A program made the position numbers and the translations under genes. From Alphaproteobacteria bacterium (GTDB lineage: Bacteria > Myxococcota_A > UBA796 > GCA-2862545): a stretch of 64,000 bases of DNA. Below are positions 16,710 through 27,700 of this stretch, in pieces. The stretch spans positions 1-64,000 of the forward strand of contig JACKEQ010000007.1 of NCBI GenBank assembly GCA_020632885.1. The letters are read 5' to 3'. The notes under the pieces are model-generated. The model ran no database searches. It worked only from the letters and a program-made list of their open reading frames with translations, and was not told the DNA's origin. How positions within the stretch are numbered: the stretch's first letter is position 1; each line of letters opens with the position of its first letter.

Positions 16710-18889
16710 ACGAGCCTCCCCCGGAACGGGCCGGCGTTGCGGACCAGGCACGTATCCGGCAGCCCGTCGAGCAGGCTGTCCATCTTGCGGGCGTACGCCG
16801 AGGCGTCGTCGTCGGGGAGCGCCATGCCGAGGAAGACCATGCGCGCACCCTGACTGTCGCGGTGGATCACGTCCTGGATCGACTCGCCGCCCTCACGCAC
16901 GATGACCTCGACCGCGACGTCCATCCGCAGCGTCGGCAGCATGGAGGCGAAGTCGCGCTTCATCTCCACCGCGGCGCGCTCGTCGTCCACGATGGTCTTG
17001 AGCACGATGCGCGCGCCCGCGTACTCGGACGTGAGCGTGGTGAGGTGCGCCAGGAGCAGCATCAGGTCGCCGTTGTTCTCACGGCCCGTCCACCACACCA
17101 CCAGGCTCCCCTTCCGCGATCGGCGGCCCGTGGTGGGCACGAAGAGCACGCTGCACTTCTCGAGCTTGGAGAGCGTGCGGCACAGCCGGATCAGGCGCGC
17201 CAGGTGCTCGGGACCGTCGTCGTCGCGGTGGTAGCCGAACATGACGGTGTTGCTGTGCAGGCCCGCCATGCCGTTGGCCTGGGCGACCACGACGGCCCCC
17301 TGGTCGAGGTCGGACACACAGGTGACCTCGCAGAAGGCCGTGATGCTCTCGGCCTCGAGCATGGCGTTGTCGGTGCGCAGCAGGTTCTCGACGCCCTCGA
17401 AGTCGTCGAGCTCCTCGTCCACCAGGTGCTCCACGGTGACGATGCCGCGGTGCTGGCCGAAGGCGTCGGCGACCTTCACGACGGGCAGGGTGCGGTGGAG
17501 GTCGGTGGTGAACACGAGGATGTGGGGACGCCAGTTGCGCGGGTCGACGCGCGCGTGGCGGAGCATCATGAGCGCGTAGCGGGCCCCGGTGAGCATGAGA
17601 CCGGACCGCGCGTCGCCGAAGGTGGACGTCAGGCTGCGGCGGGAGAGCACGAAGAAGATGACGATCTCGATGAAGATCGCGAGGAGACAGGCGCCGGGGC
17701 TGATCGCGAACATCGCGACGATGCAGCCCAGTGCCCCGGCCAGGGAGACCAGCCAGTGCACGCGCAGTGTGGGGCGGAAGCTGGTGTCACCGATGACCGC
17801 CTCGAGGGCCGCGACCACGTTCAGCGCACCGTACGTGGTGAGGAAGAACATCGTGACGAGGGACGCGACGTAGTCCAGGGACGGCGTGAGCACGACGACC
17901 ATGAACGCCAGGAAGCCCGTGAGGTAGAGGCCCTTCATGGGCTCGCCGGACTCGGGGTCCACCTCGGCGAGGATGGATGGCGCCATGCGGTCGGTGGCGA
18001 GGGCCTGCAGCGTGCGGGGGGCCGAGAGCACGCTCCCGATGGCGCTGGAGAGGATGGCGGTCGCCAGGCCGAGGATGACGGTGAAGGTGCCGCCCACGGC
18101 GATGTAGGTCCACGCCATGCTGTCCGCGAGCACGGTGGGTCCGGCGCCGAACGCGAGGGCGAACGGGAGCGCGAGGTAGATCGCGAAGCCCGTCAGGGTT
18201 GCGAAGAGCCCGCCGCGCGGGATGCTCTGGCTGGGCTCCTCGAGGTCGCCCGACAGCGACAGGCCCGTGAGGATGCCCGTGACCGCCGGGAAGAAGACCG
18301 CGAAGACCTCCCAGAAGCCCGCCTTCTCGAACGAGCCGATGTCCGGGACCTGCTGGGTGCCGAAGTCCGCCCCGGCGAACAGCGCGAGGATGGAGATCGT
18401 GATGAACACGAGGATCGGGAGCTGCGCCTTGAGCGCCAGCTCGGTGCTCCTGGCGGCGACGGCGGTGACCCCGAGGACGATCAGGGCCGCGGTGATCTGG
18501 ATGGGCCAGTCGTCGCTGATCAGGCGCCCGACCTCCGCGAGGGCGTACGCGTACATCGCGAGCGAGAGGACCTGCGAGAGGAAGAGCGGGATGCCGATGG
18601 CCCCGCCGACCTCGAGCCCGAAGCTCCGGGAGATCAGGTAGTACGCCCCGCCCACGCCGACGCGCATGTTCGTGGCGAGCGTGGACATCGACAGCGCCGT
18701 GAACAGCGTGATCGTGTTGGCGATCACCACGATGGCGATCGTCCCCCACAGCCCGGCCTGGCTCACGACCCACCCGAGGCGCAGGTACATGATCGCGCCG
18801 AGGATCGTCAGGATCGTCGGGGTGAAGACGCCGATGAACGTGCCGAGCCCCTGCTTGGGGAACGGGGCCTCCTGGGTGGGCTCGCTCAT
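16706..18889 (-). CDS. SLC12-like cation-chloride cotransporter (APC superfamily)
   Basis: 727 residues. The first two thirds have about twelve membrane helices. The N-terminus has GVFTPTILTILGAIMYLR and then RLGWVV, a signature of the Na-K-Cl/K-Cl cotransporter branch. The GGAYYLISRSFG and SGDLEEPSQSIPRG segments are also typical. A soluble C-terminal region of about 250 residues with several beta/alpha-like segments matches the cytoplasmic domain of the family. Likely a secondary transporter of K+ or Na+ with Cl- in the inner membrane; substrate not determinable. Its ATG overlaps the stop of the protease gene (ATGA), and its stop overlaps the sixA start (GTGA). Confidence 0.88.
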   Translation of the reverse strand: MSEPTQEAPFPKQGLGTFIGVFTPTILTILGAIMYLRLGWVVSQAGLWGTIAIVVIANTITLFTALSMSTLATNMRVGVGGAYYLISRSFGLEVGGAIGIPLFLSQVLSLAMYAYALAEVGRLISDDWPIQITAALIVLGVTAVAARSTELALKAQLPILVFITISILALFAGADFGTQQVPDIGSFEKAGFWEVFAVFFPAVTGILTGLSLSGDLEEPSQSIPRGGLFATLTGFAIYLALPFALAFGAGPTVLADSMAWTYIAVGGTFTVILGLATAILSSAIGSVLSAPRTLQALATDRMAPSILAEVDPESGEPMKGLYLTGFLAFMVVVLTPSLDYVASLVTMFFLTTYGALNVVAALEAVIGDTSFRPTLRVHWLVSLAGALGCIVAMFAISPGACLLAIFIEIVIFFVLSRRSLTSTFGDARSGLMLTGARYALMMLRHARVDPRNWRPHILVFTTDLHRTLPVVKVADAFGQHRGIVTVEHLVDEELDDFEGVENLLRTDNAMLEAESITAFCEVTCVSDLDQGAVVVAQANGMAGLHSNTVMFGYHRDDDGPEHLARLIRLCRTLSKLEKCSVLFVPTTGRRSRKGSLVVWWTGRENNGDLMLLLAHLTTLTSEYAGARIVLKTIVDDERAAVEMKRDFASMLPTLRMDVAVEVIVREGGESIQDVIHRDSQGARMVFLGMALPDDDASAYARKMDSLLDGLPDTCLVRNAGPFRGRLV

Positions 18890-21666
18890 GGACCGACGAG
18901 CTCCCGGACCCACGCGCCGTCGCGGTACTCCAGGCGCTCGGTGGGCCAGTAGTGGAGGTCCATCTTCAGGGTCTCGACGGTGCGCACGCCCGAGAGGTCC
19001 TCCAGGGTGACGCGCACGGGCTGGCGGTGCTCGAGGCCGCGGATGGCCGCGACGAACGCGTCGAGATCGGGCGTGTCGGTGTCGTTGATCGCGAGGATCC
19101 GGCGTGTGGGCAGGATCCCGTCGCGGGCGGCCGGCGATCCGAACCACAGCCAGGCCGTGTAGACCCCCCGCGGCACGATGCTCTTCTGCGCTGCGACCTC
19201 GTAGTGCGGCGCGTGGGCGATCAGCCCGGCCCAGGAGACGACCTCGGTGATCCCGGATCCGTCGACGGACAGGGTGTCGAAGGTGACCTGGCGCTCCTGG
19301 CGATCCCGGACGATCGTGAGGGTCACGGTGCCCTGGAGATCGGCGAGCTGGAGCATGTCGGTGAGCGGCTTCCCGTCGATCTCGAGCACGATGTCGGTGT
19401 GGCGGAGGTGCTCGCGGGCCGGGGCGAGCCCGTGGAGCCGGGACACCTCGAACACCGAGCGGATGGAGGGATCCACGGAGAGGATGTCGAGGATCCGGGC
19501 GTCGGCGACACCGCGGTCGCGGGCGGTGTCGAGCGTGACGCGCTCCAGCTCGGCTCCGAGGACGTGCACGACGGGCTCTCGGCCCGCCTGGAGGTCTTCG
19601 AGCACGGGCCGGACGTACTGGATCGGGAGCCCGCGGAACTGGCGGTCCTCGGTGCCCTGGTCCATGAAGGACGCCCACGTGGCGTACACCCTGCCCTTCT
19701 TGTCGGTGATGACGCCGCCCAGGCTGCCCTCGACCTCCTCGAGGTTGTAGGCCATGAGGTTCGCGTCGCGGAACCGCGGCGTGCTGCTCACGCCCAGCTC
19801 CAGAGCCTCGGCGCTGGCCACCTCGGTCTTCACGTTCACGGGCGTCTGGGCGCGATCGAGCCCGACGAGCCAGGCGGTGTCGCCCTTCTCGAGCACACCG
19901 TCCGCGAGGGTGACGGCGGCCACCGGGACGTCGCCCACGGCCTTGGGGTCGTACCGGACGATCGCATAGTCGTGCTGGGGGTGCAGGAACACCACGTCGC
20001 CCGGAATGCGCACGGCGCCGGCGAAGGTGATCATGAGGTCGCCGAGGCGCACGGGCACGGTGTCGCGGTCGACCATGACCAGCCCGCGCTCGGCGTCCAG
20101 GACCACGCCCACGCCCACGTAGTTGACGTCCTTCACGCCGGCCGTCGGGTACGGGACGTCGAAGTCCACCCGCACGAGCCCGGGCAGGATGCTCGACGCT
20201 GGCTTCTTCACGTCGGGCAGGAGCAGCGCGGAGGGGGTCGGAGGGGGCGTGAGGGCCGGCGGATCCGCGGCGTCCTCGCAGGGCCACTCGCCATCGGAGT
20301 CGTCGCGGGTGCACTGGCGCATCTCGAACCAGCGCCGGTCCATCACCACGACGGACTCGTAGTCGTGATTCTCGTCCGCGATGGTGTGGAACCGGAAGGA
20401 CACGCGCTGGCCGTCGGCCAGGCCCTCCAGGACCCGGCGCGCCGTGGCGAGGTCCGGGATGGGCTGCCCGTCGACGTGCGTGAGGATCGACCCCTCGGGG
20501 ATCCCTGCGGTGGCGAGGCTGTAGCCGTTCACGGAGACGTAGACGCCCTCGACGGGGACGTCGAAGTTGCGGGCGCTCTGGTACGACACGGGCGTCAGCA
20601 CGGCCCGCCCGACCTCCAGGTACGTGTCGGGCGTGATGGAGTGGAGGTCCTGCACCGTGATCGGGACGTCCAGGGCGCGCCCGCCGCGCTCGATGCCGAA
20701 CGTGAGCGTCTTGCCCACGTTGTCGTCGAGGATGGACTCGAGGCTCACGAAGTCCTGCACCAGCACCCCATCGATCCGGACCAGGATGTCTCCTGCGAGG
20801 AGCTTGCCGTCGGCAGGGCCCTTCGGGACCAGCGAGCGCATCACCAGGCCCCCGCGGTTCCCCTTCCCTGCCTTCCGCATGGCGTCCTGCGTGGCGTCGC
20901 GGAGGCCGAGGCGGGTGAGCTCGGCATAGGTGGCGTGCTCGAAGGTGGCCTGCAGCGTGCCCCGCGTGACGGGCTCGCCGCGCTTCAGGAGCTCGAAGGC
21001 CCGGACCACACGGTCCAGCGGCAGGTAGAAGCTGCTGGCGGCCCTCGTGGAGCCGCCGGCGTTCAGGGCGATGGCCTTGCCGTCGATCGCGACCACGGGC
21101 GAGCCGCTCGAGCCACCGGACGTGTTGGACGCCGCCTGCAGGTAGAATGTGTTGAAGTCGTTGTAGGACGTGCGCCCGTAGCTGGGCGCATTGCGGTCGA
21201 CCCGGGCGAGCGTACCGTCGAGGATGGCGACCTTCTCGCCGGCGTCGTTGCCGACCACGCGGATCTGCCGGCCCACCACTGCCCCCGCCGGATCGAGCTC
21301 GAGATCCACGAGATCCATGTGGCGGACGTCCGCGGGATCGAACCGATAGAACCCGAAGTCGTGCACGGGATCCCGGTAGATCGCCTGCAGCGGGATCTCC
21401 TCGCTGTCGTCCAGGGTGGCCTCCGCGACGACAGGGCCCGCGTGCACCATGTGGCGGTTGGTGAGGATCCAGCCGTTCTCGGCATCCACGACGAAGCCGG
21501 TTCCCTGGCTGTTCCGCGCGTCCTCGGTGTCGAAGTCGCGCACGCCCGTGACCTGGATGGCGACCACGGCGGGCACGACGCGCTCCAGGGTGGCCTGCCA
21601 CTTCTGCTCGTCCTGTGCGGACGCGACGGGGAACACGAGGGAGACGACAGCGAGGGCGGTGATCAT
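18886..21666 (-). CDS. Nma111/Ynm3-type double HtrA-like protease with PDZ domains
   Basis: 926 residues with an N-terminal hydrophobic export signal ending ASA (about residue 17). The first trypsin-like domain has H72 (TNRHMV), D103 (VHDFGFYRFDP) and S187 (GGSSGSPVV). Its motifs YRDPVHDFG, RVVGNDAGEK, YNDFNT and GSSGSPVV match fungal Nma111 far better than DegP. PDZ-like regions follow at about 235-340 and again near 400. A second protease-like domain (about 490-690) keeps the HDYAIVRYDP strand but has Asp at the His position (VDRDTV) and no normal GNSGG, so it is probably inactive, as in the eukaryotic proteins. More PDZ-like segments follow. Predicted envelope quality-control protease. The ATG at 21666 has no clear Shine-Dalgarno and lies 11 bases after a terminator-like element. 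Confidence 0.88.
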   Translation of the reverse strand: MITALAVVSLVFPVASAQDEQKWQATLERVVPAVVAIQVTGVRDFDTEDARNSQGTGFVVDAENGWILTNRHMVHAGPVVAEATLDDSEEIPLQAIYRDPVHDFGFYRFDPADVRHMDLVDLELDPAGAVVGRQIRVVGNDAGEKVAILDGTLARVDRNAPSYGRTSYNDFNTFYLQAASNTSGGSSGSPVVAIDGKAIALNAGGSTRAASSFYLPLDRVVRAFELLKRGEPVTRGTLQATFEHATYAELTRLGLRDATQDAMRKAGKGNRGGLVMRSLVPKGPADGKLLAGDILVRIDGVLVQDFVSLESILDDNVGKTLTFGIERGGRALDVPITVQDLHSITPDTYLEVGRAVLTPVSYQSARNFDVPVEGVYVSVNGYSLATAGIPEGSILTHVDGQPIPDLATARRVLEGLADGQRVSFRFHTIADENHDYESVVVMDRRWFEMRQCTRDDSDGEWPCEDAADPPALTPPPTPSALLLPDVKKPASSILPGLVRVDFDVPYPTAGVKDVNYVGVGVVLDAERGLVMVDRDTVPVRLGDLMITFAGAVRIPGDVVFLHPQHDYAIVRYDPKAVGDVPVAAVTLADGVLEKGDTAWLVGLDRAQTPVNVKTEVASAEALELGVSSTPRFRDANLMAYNLEEVEGSLGGVITDKKGRVYATWASFMDQGTEDRQFRGLPIQYVRPVLEDLQAGREPVVHVLGAELERVTLDTARDRGVADARILDILSVDPSIRSVFEVSRLHGLAPAREHLRHTDIVLEIDGKPLTDMLQLADLQGTVTLTIVRDRQERQVTFDTLSVDGSGITEVVSWAGLIAHAPHYEVAAQKSIVPRGVYTAWLWFGSPAARDGILPTRRILAINDTDTPDLDAFVAAIRGLEHRQPVRVTLEDLSGVRTVETLKMDLHYWPTERLEYRDGAWVRELVGP

Positions 21667-21677
21667 CGGAGCCCGGT

Positions 21678-21712
21678 AACAAAGAAGCCCGGACGGCGGT
21701 GACCGTCCGGGC
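21678..21712 (-). terminator. intrinsic terminator after the giant repeat protein
   Basis: Perfect 10-base stem (21687-21696 with 21703-21712, arms GCCCGGACGG/CCGTCCGGGC) around a 6-base loop. On the minus strand it is followed by the T-rich run TTCTTTGTT at 21686-21678. It lies 32 bases past the stop of the giant gene and only 11 bases before the ATG of the Nma111-like gene. Confidence 0.8.
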
Positions 21713-21744
21713 CTGGTTTCCGGTGCTGGCGACGCGGGGTGCCG

Positions 21745-24700
21745 TCAGCTCCGACGGCGGCGCGCCAGGAGACCGGTGAGCAGGACGAGCATGCCGCCCG
21801 CCAGGCTTCCGTTGCCCTGCGAGCTGCAGCCCGCGCAGGCACCACCGAGGTACCGGCCCACATCGTCCGCGGGGTCGAGCGGATCGAGCTCCAGCTCCAC
21901 CTCGAGGCCGTCGGGGAGCCCGCCGCCATCGGTGTCCTCGTTGTTCGGGTCGGTGCCGTAGGTGTTGACCTCCTCACCGTCCGAGAGACCGTCGTCGTCG
22001 GAGTCCGCGTCGTTCGGATCGGTGTTGGTCGTCATGACCTCCTCGCCGTCCGTGAGCCCATCGCCGTCGGTGTCCGGGTTGTTCGGATCCGTGCCGTAGA
22101 TGTCGGTCTCCTCCTGGTCGGTGAGGCCGTCACCGTCGGAGTCCAGGGGCGAGCCGTCGGGGTCGAGGGCGTCGATCGTGCCGTCGCCGTCCTCGTCCGG
22201 ACCGCCCGCACCACCCTCGACCATGTCGTTGCGGCCGTCGCCGTCGGTGTCCGGGTTGTTCGGATCGGTCTCGTCGTCGATCGTGCCGGGCTGATCGCCG
22301 TCGAAGGCACCGTCGCCGTCCAGATCCTCCTCGCCGTCGAGCAGCCCGTCGTCGTCGGAGTCGGGGTCGGTCGGATCGGTCGTGGTGGTGGGGTCGGTGT
22401 CGGGCTCGAAGACCGCCACGTCGGTGCCGGCGTACGGCACGCTGGTGCCGTCGGACACGCCAGTCGGGATCGGGTCGGTGACGCCCGCCTCGAGGCCGTC
22501 CGGCAGGCCGTCGTCGTCGGAATCGGGATCGTTCGGATCCGTGCCGTCGTCCGTCGCCGGATCGCCGTCGGGGCCGTTCAGCTCGTCGCCGTCGGAGATC
22601 CCGTCGTCGTCGGAGTCGGCGTCCAGCGGATCGGTCTCGTCGCCGCTGTTCGGGATGCCGTCGGGGCCGAGGACCTCGTCGCCGTCGTCCACGCCGTCGC
22701 CGTCGGTGTCCGCATCCTGCGGATCCGTGCCGAGCGTGCCCTCTTCGACGTCGGTGAGGCCGTCGCCGTCGGAGTCACCCGGGATGACCGCGTCGTCGTC
22801 CAGAGCGTCGATGATGCCGTCCTGGTCGCTGTCCGGGCCGGCGGAGCCACCCTCGACACCGTCGGACAGACCGTCGCCGTCCGAGTCGGGGTTGTTCGGG
22901 TCGGTCTCGTCGTCCTGGGTGCCCGGACGATCGCCGTCCCAGAACCCGTCGCCGTCGAGATCCTCCTCGCCGTCGAGCTCGCCGTCGTCGTCGGAGTCGG
23001 GATCGAGCGGATCCGTCGTCGTGGTCGGGTCGGAGTCGGGCGTGAACGCCGTGGGATCCGTTCCGAGGAACGGCACGCCACCGGGCGTCGAGGTGCCACC
23101 GGGGATCCCGGCCGTCACGCCGCTCTCGAGACCGTCGGGCAGACCGTCGTCGTCGGAGTCGGGGTCGTTCGGGTCGAGGCCCGCGGCCAGCTCGTCGCCG
23201 TCGGAGATCCCGTCGTCGTCGCTGTCCGCGTCGAGGATCCGGGTCTCGTCACCGGTCACGGGCGATCCGTCGGGTCCGCGAAGCTCGTCGCCGTCGGAGA
23301 TCCCGTCGCCGTCGGTGTCCGGGTTGTTCGGATCGCTGCCGAGGATCGTCTCCACCGCGTCGGGGATCCCGTCGCTGTCGGAGTCGAGGCCCTGATCGGG
23401 ATCCAGCGCGTCGATCGTCCCGTCCGCGTCGGAGTCCGGACCGCCCGCGCCGCCCTCGATGAGATCGTCGAGGCCGTCGTCGTCGGAGTCGGTGTCGTTG
23501 GGATCGGTCTCGTCGTTCGCGAGGCCCGGCTGATCGCCGTCGAACGCGCCGTCGAGATCGAGATCCTCGTCGCCGTCGCCGAGCCCGTCGCCGTCGGTGT
23601 CGAAGTCGTTCGGATCGGTCGTGGTCGCGCCGCTGTCGCCGTCCGGCACGAACACCGAGGTGTCGGTGCCGGCGTACGTCACGGGCGACGGGCCGTCGGA
23701 CGTCCCGCCGTTGATCGGGTTGTCGGCGCCCAGCTCGGTACCGTCGAGGAGCCCGTCGTCGTCGGAGTCGGGGTCGTTCGGGTCGGTGTCGTCCGCGTTG
23801 CCCGGGATGCCGTCGGGTCCGTTCAGCTCGTCGCCGTCGGAGATGCCGTCGTCGTCGGAGTCCGCGTCGAGCGGGTCGGTCTCGTCGCCGCTGTTCGGGA
23901 TGCCGTCGGGGCCGAGGACCTCGTCGCCATCGGAGATGCCGTCGTCGTCGGTGTCTGCGTCGTCGGGATCCGTGCCGAGCTGGTCCTCCGCACCGTCGCC
24001 GAGCCCGTCGCCGTCGGAGTCGAGGGCGCTGTCGGGGTCGAGAGCGTCGATCGTGCCGTCGCCATCGGAGTCCGGACCCGCCGCGCCACCCTCGGCCGAG
24101 TCGGACAGGCCGTCGTCGTCGGAGTCGGCGTCGTTGGGGTCGGTCTCGTCGTTGACCGTGCCGGGCAGGTCGCCGTCGAACACACCGTCGCCATCGCGGT
24201 CCTCGTCACCGTCCAGCTCGCCGTCGTCGTCGGAGTCGGGGTCGTTGGGGTCGGTGGTCGTGGCGCCGGCGTCGCCGTCGGGCTCGAAGACCGCGGGGTC
24301 CGTGCCGCTGAACGGCTTGCCACCATCGGACGTGCCGCCCGGGATCGGCGTGCTCGCGCCGGACTCGAGGCCGTCCTGGAGGAGGTCGTCGTCGGAGTCG
24401 GGGTCGTTCGGGTCCGTCCCGTAGACGTCGATCTCGTCGCCGTCCGACAGGCCGTCGTCGTCGGAGTCCGCGTCCATGGCGTCGGTCTCGTCACCCGTGT
24501 TCGGCATGCCGTCCGGGCCGTCACGCTCCTCGCGATCCGACAGACCGTCGTCGTCGGAGTCGCTGTCGTAGGGATCGGTGCCGTCGATCACCTCGTCGAT
24601 GTCGTCCACCCCGTCGTTGTCGGAGTCGGGGTCGAGGGCGTCGATGAGGGTGTCGTTGTCGGTGTCGGGAGCCGAGGGACCCGTGCCGCCTTCCGCCGCG

Positions 24701-27700
24701 TCGTCGAGGGTGTCGCCGTCGCTGTCGGGGCTGTTCGGGTCGGTCTCGTCGTTCGCCGTGCCGGGCTGGACGTCGAAGTCCCAGATGCCGTCGTGGTTCA
24801 GGTCCTCCTGGCCGTCCGACAGGGTGTCGTCGTCGGTGTCGGGGTCCGTCGGGTCGGTCGTGGTCGCGCCCGCGTCGCCGTCCGGCGTGAACACCGTCAG
24901 GTCGGTGCCGACGTACGGGATGCCGCCCGGATCGGACGTTCCGCCCGGCACGCCGGTCGCCACGCCGCGCTCGAGGCCGTCGGGGAGGCCGTCGTCGTCG
25001 GAGTCGGGGTCGAGGGGATCGGTCTCGTCGCCGGTCCCGGTCGCGTTGTCGGGCCCGCGCACCTCGGCGCCGTCCGACAGACCGTCGTCGTCGGTGTCGG
25101 CGTCGAGCGGGTCGATGCCGTTCGCGACCTCGAAGCCGTCGGGCAGGCCGTCGCCGTCCGTGTCGGGGTCGTTCGGGTCGGTGCCCTGCGTGACCTCGTC
25201 GCCGTTCGACAGCCCGTCACCGTCGTCGTCGTCGCCCGGCTGGTCCGGGTCGAGGGCGTCGATGGTGCCGTCGTTGTCGAAGTCGGGGCCCGCGGCACCG
25301 CCCTCGAGGGCGTCGTTGCGGCCGTCGTCGTCGGAGTCGCTGTCGTTGGGGTCCGTCTCGTCGTCGGCCGTACCGGGCTGATCGCCCGCGAACGCACCGT
25401 CGTGGTCGAGGTCCTCGGCACCGTCTCCCAGCCCGTCGTCGTCGGAGTCGGCGTCGTTCGGGTCGGTGGTGGAGGCGCTGTCGGCGTCCGGCACCCAGCC
25501 CGCGGTCGTGTCCGTGCCGAGCACGGGCAGCGCGTTGCCGTCCGAGACGCCGTCCGGGATCGGCGTGGTCACGCCGCGCTCGAGCCCGTCACCGAGGCCG
25601 TCGTTGTCGGAGTCGAAGTCGTTCGGGTCCGTGTCGTCCGAGTTGCCCGGGATGCCGTCCGGCCCGTTCAGCTCGTCGCCGTCGGAGATCCCGTCGTCGT
25701 CGGTGTCCGCGTCCATCGGGTCCGTCTCGTCGCCGCTGTTCGGGATGCCGTCGGGGCCGTCGCGCTCCTCGCCGTCCGAGAGACCGTCGTCGTCGGAGTC
25801 GAAGTCGTCGGGATCGGTCCCCTCCGTGACCTCGACACCGTCGGGCACGCCGTCACCGTCGCCGTCCGGGACGTCGAAGGTCGGGTCGAGCCCGTCGATG
25901 GTGCCGTCGCCGTCGGAGTCGCGACCGGTGGAGCCGCCCTCCTCCTGGTCACCGAGGCCATCGTCGTCGGAGTCGGGGTCGTTGGGGTCGACCTCGTCGT
26001 TGACCGTGCCCGGCAGGTCGCCGTCGAAGCGTCCGTCGTGGTCGCGGTCCTCCGCGCCGTCGAGGAGCCCGTCGTTGTCCGTGTCGGGGTCGTTGGGGTC
26101 GGTCGTCGTGGACGGCTGGCTGTCGGGGACCCACGTGTTGGCGGTGCCGGCGTACGGGATGCCGTTGCCGTCGGAGAAGCCGGGGTCGATGCCATCGGCC
26201 ACACCGCGCTCGAGACCGTCCGTCAGACCGTCGTCATCGGTGTCGGGGTCCGTGGGGTCGGTGTCGTCCGCGTTGCCCGCGAGGCCGTCGGGCCCGAAGG
26301 TCTCCTGCCCGTCCGAGAGGCCGTCGTCGTCGGTGTCCGCATCGAGCGGGTCGGTGGAGCCGCCGAGCTCGACGCCGTCCGTGAGGCCGTCGTTGTCGGT
26401 GTCGGGATCGTTCGGGTCGGTGCCGGCGGCCGTCTCGTCGGCGTCGGACACCCCGTCACCGTCGGAGTCCGGGTTGTCGTCGAAGTCGTCGAGCGCGTCG
26501 ATCGTGCCGTCACCGTCGCTGTCGGGTGCGGACGGACCCGTGCCGCCCTCGAGGCGGTCGTTGGCCCCCTCCCCGTCCGTGTTGCTGTCGTTCGGGTCGG
26601 TCTCGTCGTTCGCCGTGCCGGGCTGGTCGCCGTCGAAGGTCCCGTCGTGGTTCAGGTCCTCCTGGCCGTCGAGCAGGCCGTCGCCATCCGAGTCCGGGTT
26701 GTTCGGATCGGTGGTGGTCGACGGGTCGGTGTCGGGCTGCCAGGACGGGTCGGTCCCCGCGTACGGGAGCGCGTCCGGACCGTCCGTCACACCGCCGGGG
26801 ATCCCGGCGGGCACGCCTGCCTCGAGGCCATCGGTGAGGCCGTCGTCGTCGGAGTCGGGGTCGTTCGGGTCGGTGGGGTTGGCGCCGTTCACCTCGTCGC
26901 CATCGGACAGACCGTCGTCGTCGGAGTCCGCGTCCATCGGGTCCGTCGCGCCGCCGAGCTCCTCGCCGTCGGTGAGGCCGTCGTCGTCGGAGTCGGGGTC
27001 GTTCGGATCGGTGCCGATCAGGACCTCGACGGCGTCCGCCACGCCGTCACCGTCGCTGTCGGGAGCGTCGAACGACGTGTCGAGGGCGTCGATGGTGCCG
27101 TCGCCGTCCGAGTCCGGGCCGGTCGGGCCGGGGCCACCCTCGGCGAGGTCCGACAGACCGTCGTCGTCGGTGTCGGGGTCGTTCGGGTCGGTCTCGTCGT
27201 CCGCCGTGCCGGGCTGGTCGCCGTCGAAGGCGCCGTCCTGGTTGGTGTCCTCGCGCCCGTCCTTCAGACCGTCGTTGTCCGAGTCGTCGTCGTTCGGGTT
27301 CGTCGTGGACGTGGGGTCGACGTCAGCCGTGAAGAAGCCGGCCGTCAGGTCGGTGTCGGCGTCCGGGGTGGTGTTGCCCTGCTCGAGCCCGTCACCCAGC
27401 CCGTCGTCGTCGGAGTCGGGGTCGGTGGGGTCCGTGCTCGTGGTCGCGGCACCCGTGCCGTTCACCTCGTCGCCGTCGTTCAGGCCGTCGTCATCCGTGT
27501 CCGCGTCGAGCGGATCGGTGCCGATCGCGTCCTCTTCGACGTCCGTCAGGCCGTCACCGTCGGAGTCGAGCAGATCGTCGACGGGGTCGAGCGCGTCGAT
27601 GATGCCGTCGCCGTCGGAGTCCGGAGCCGTCGGGCCGACGCCGCCCTCGGCGAGGTCGTTGCCGCCCTCGTCGTCGGAGTTGCTGTCGTTCGGGTCGGTC

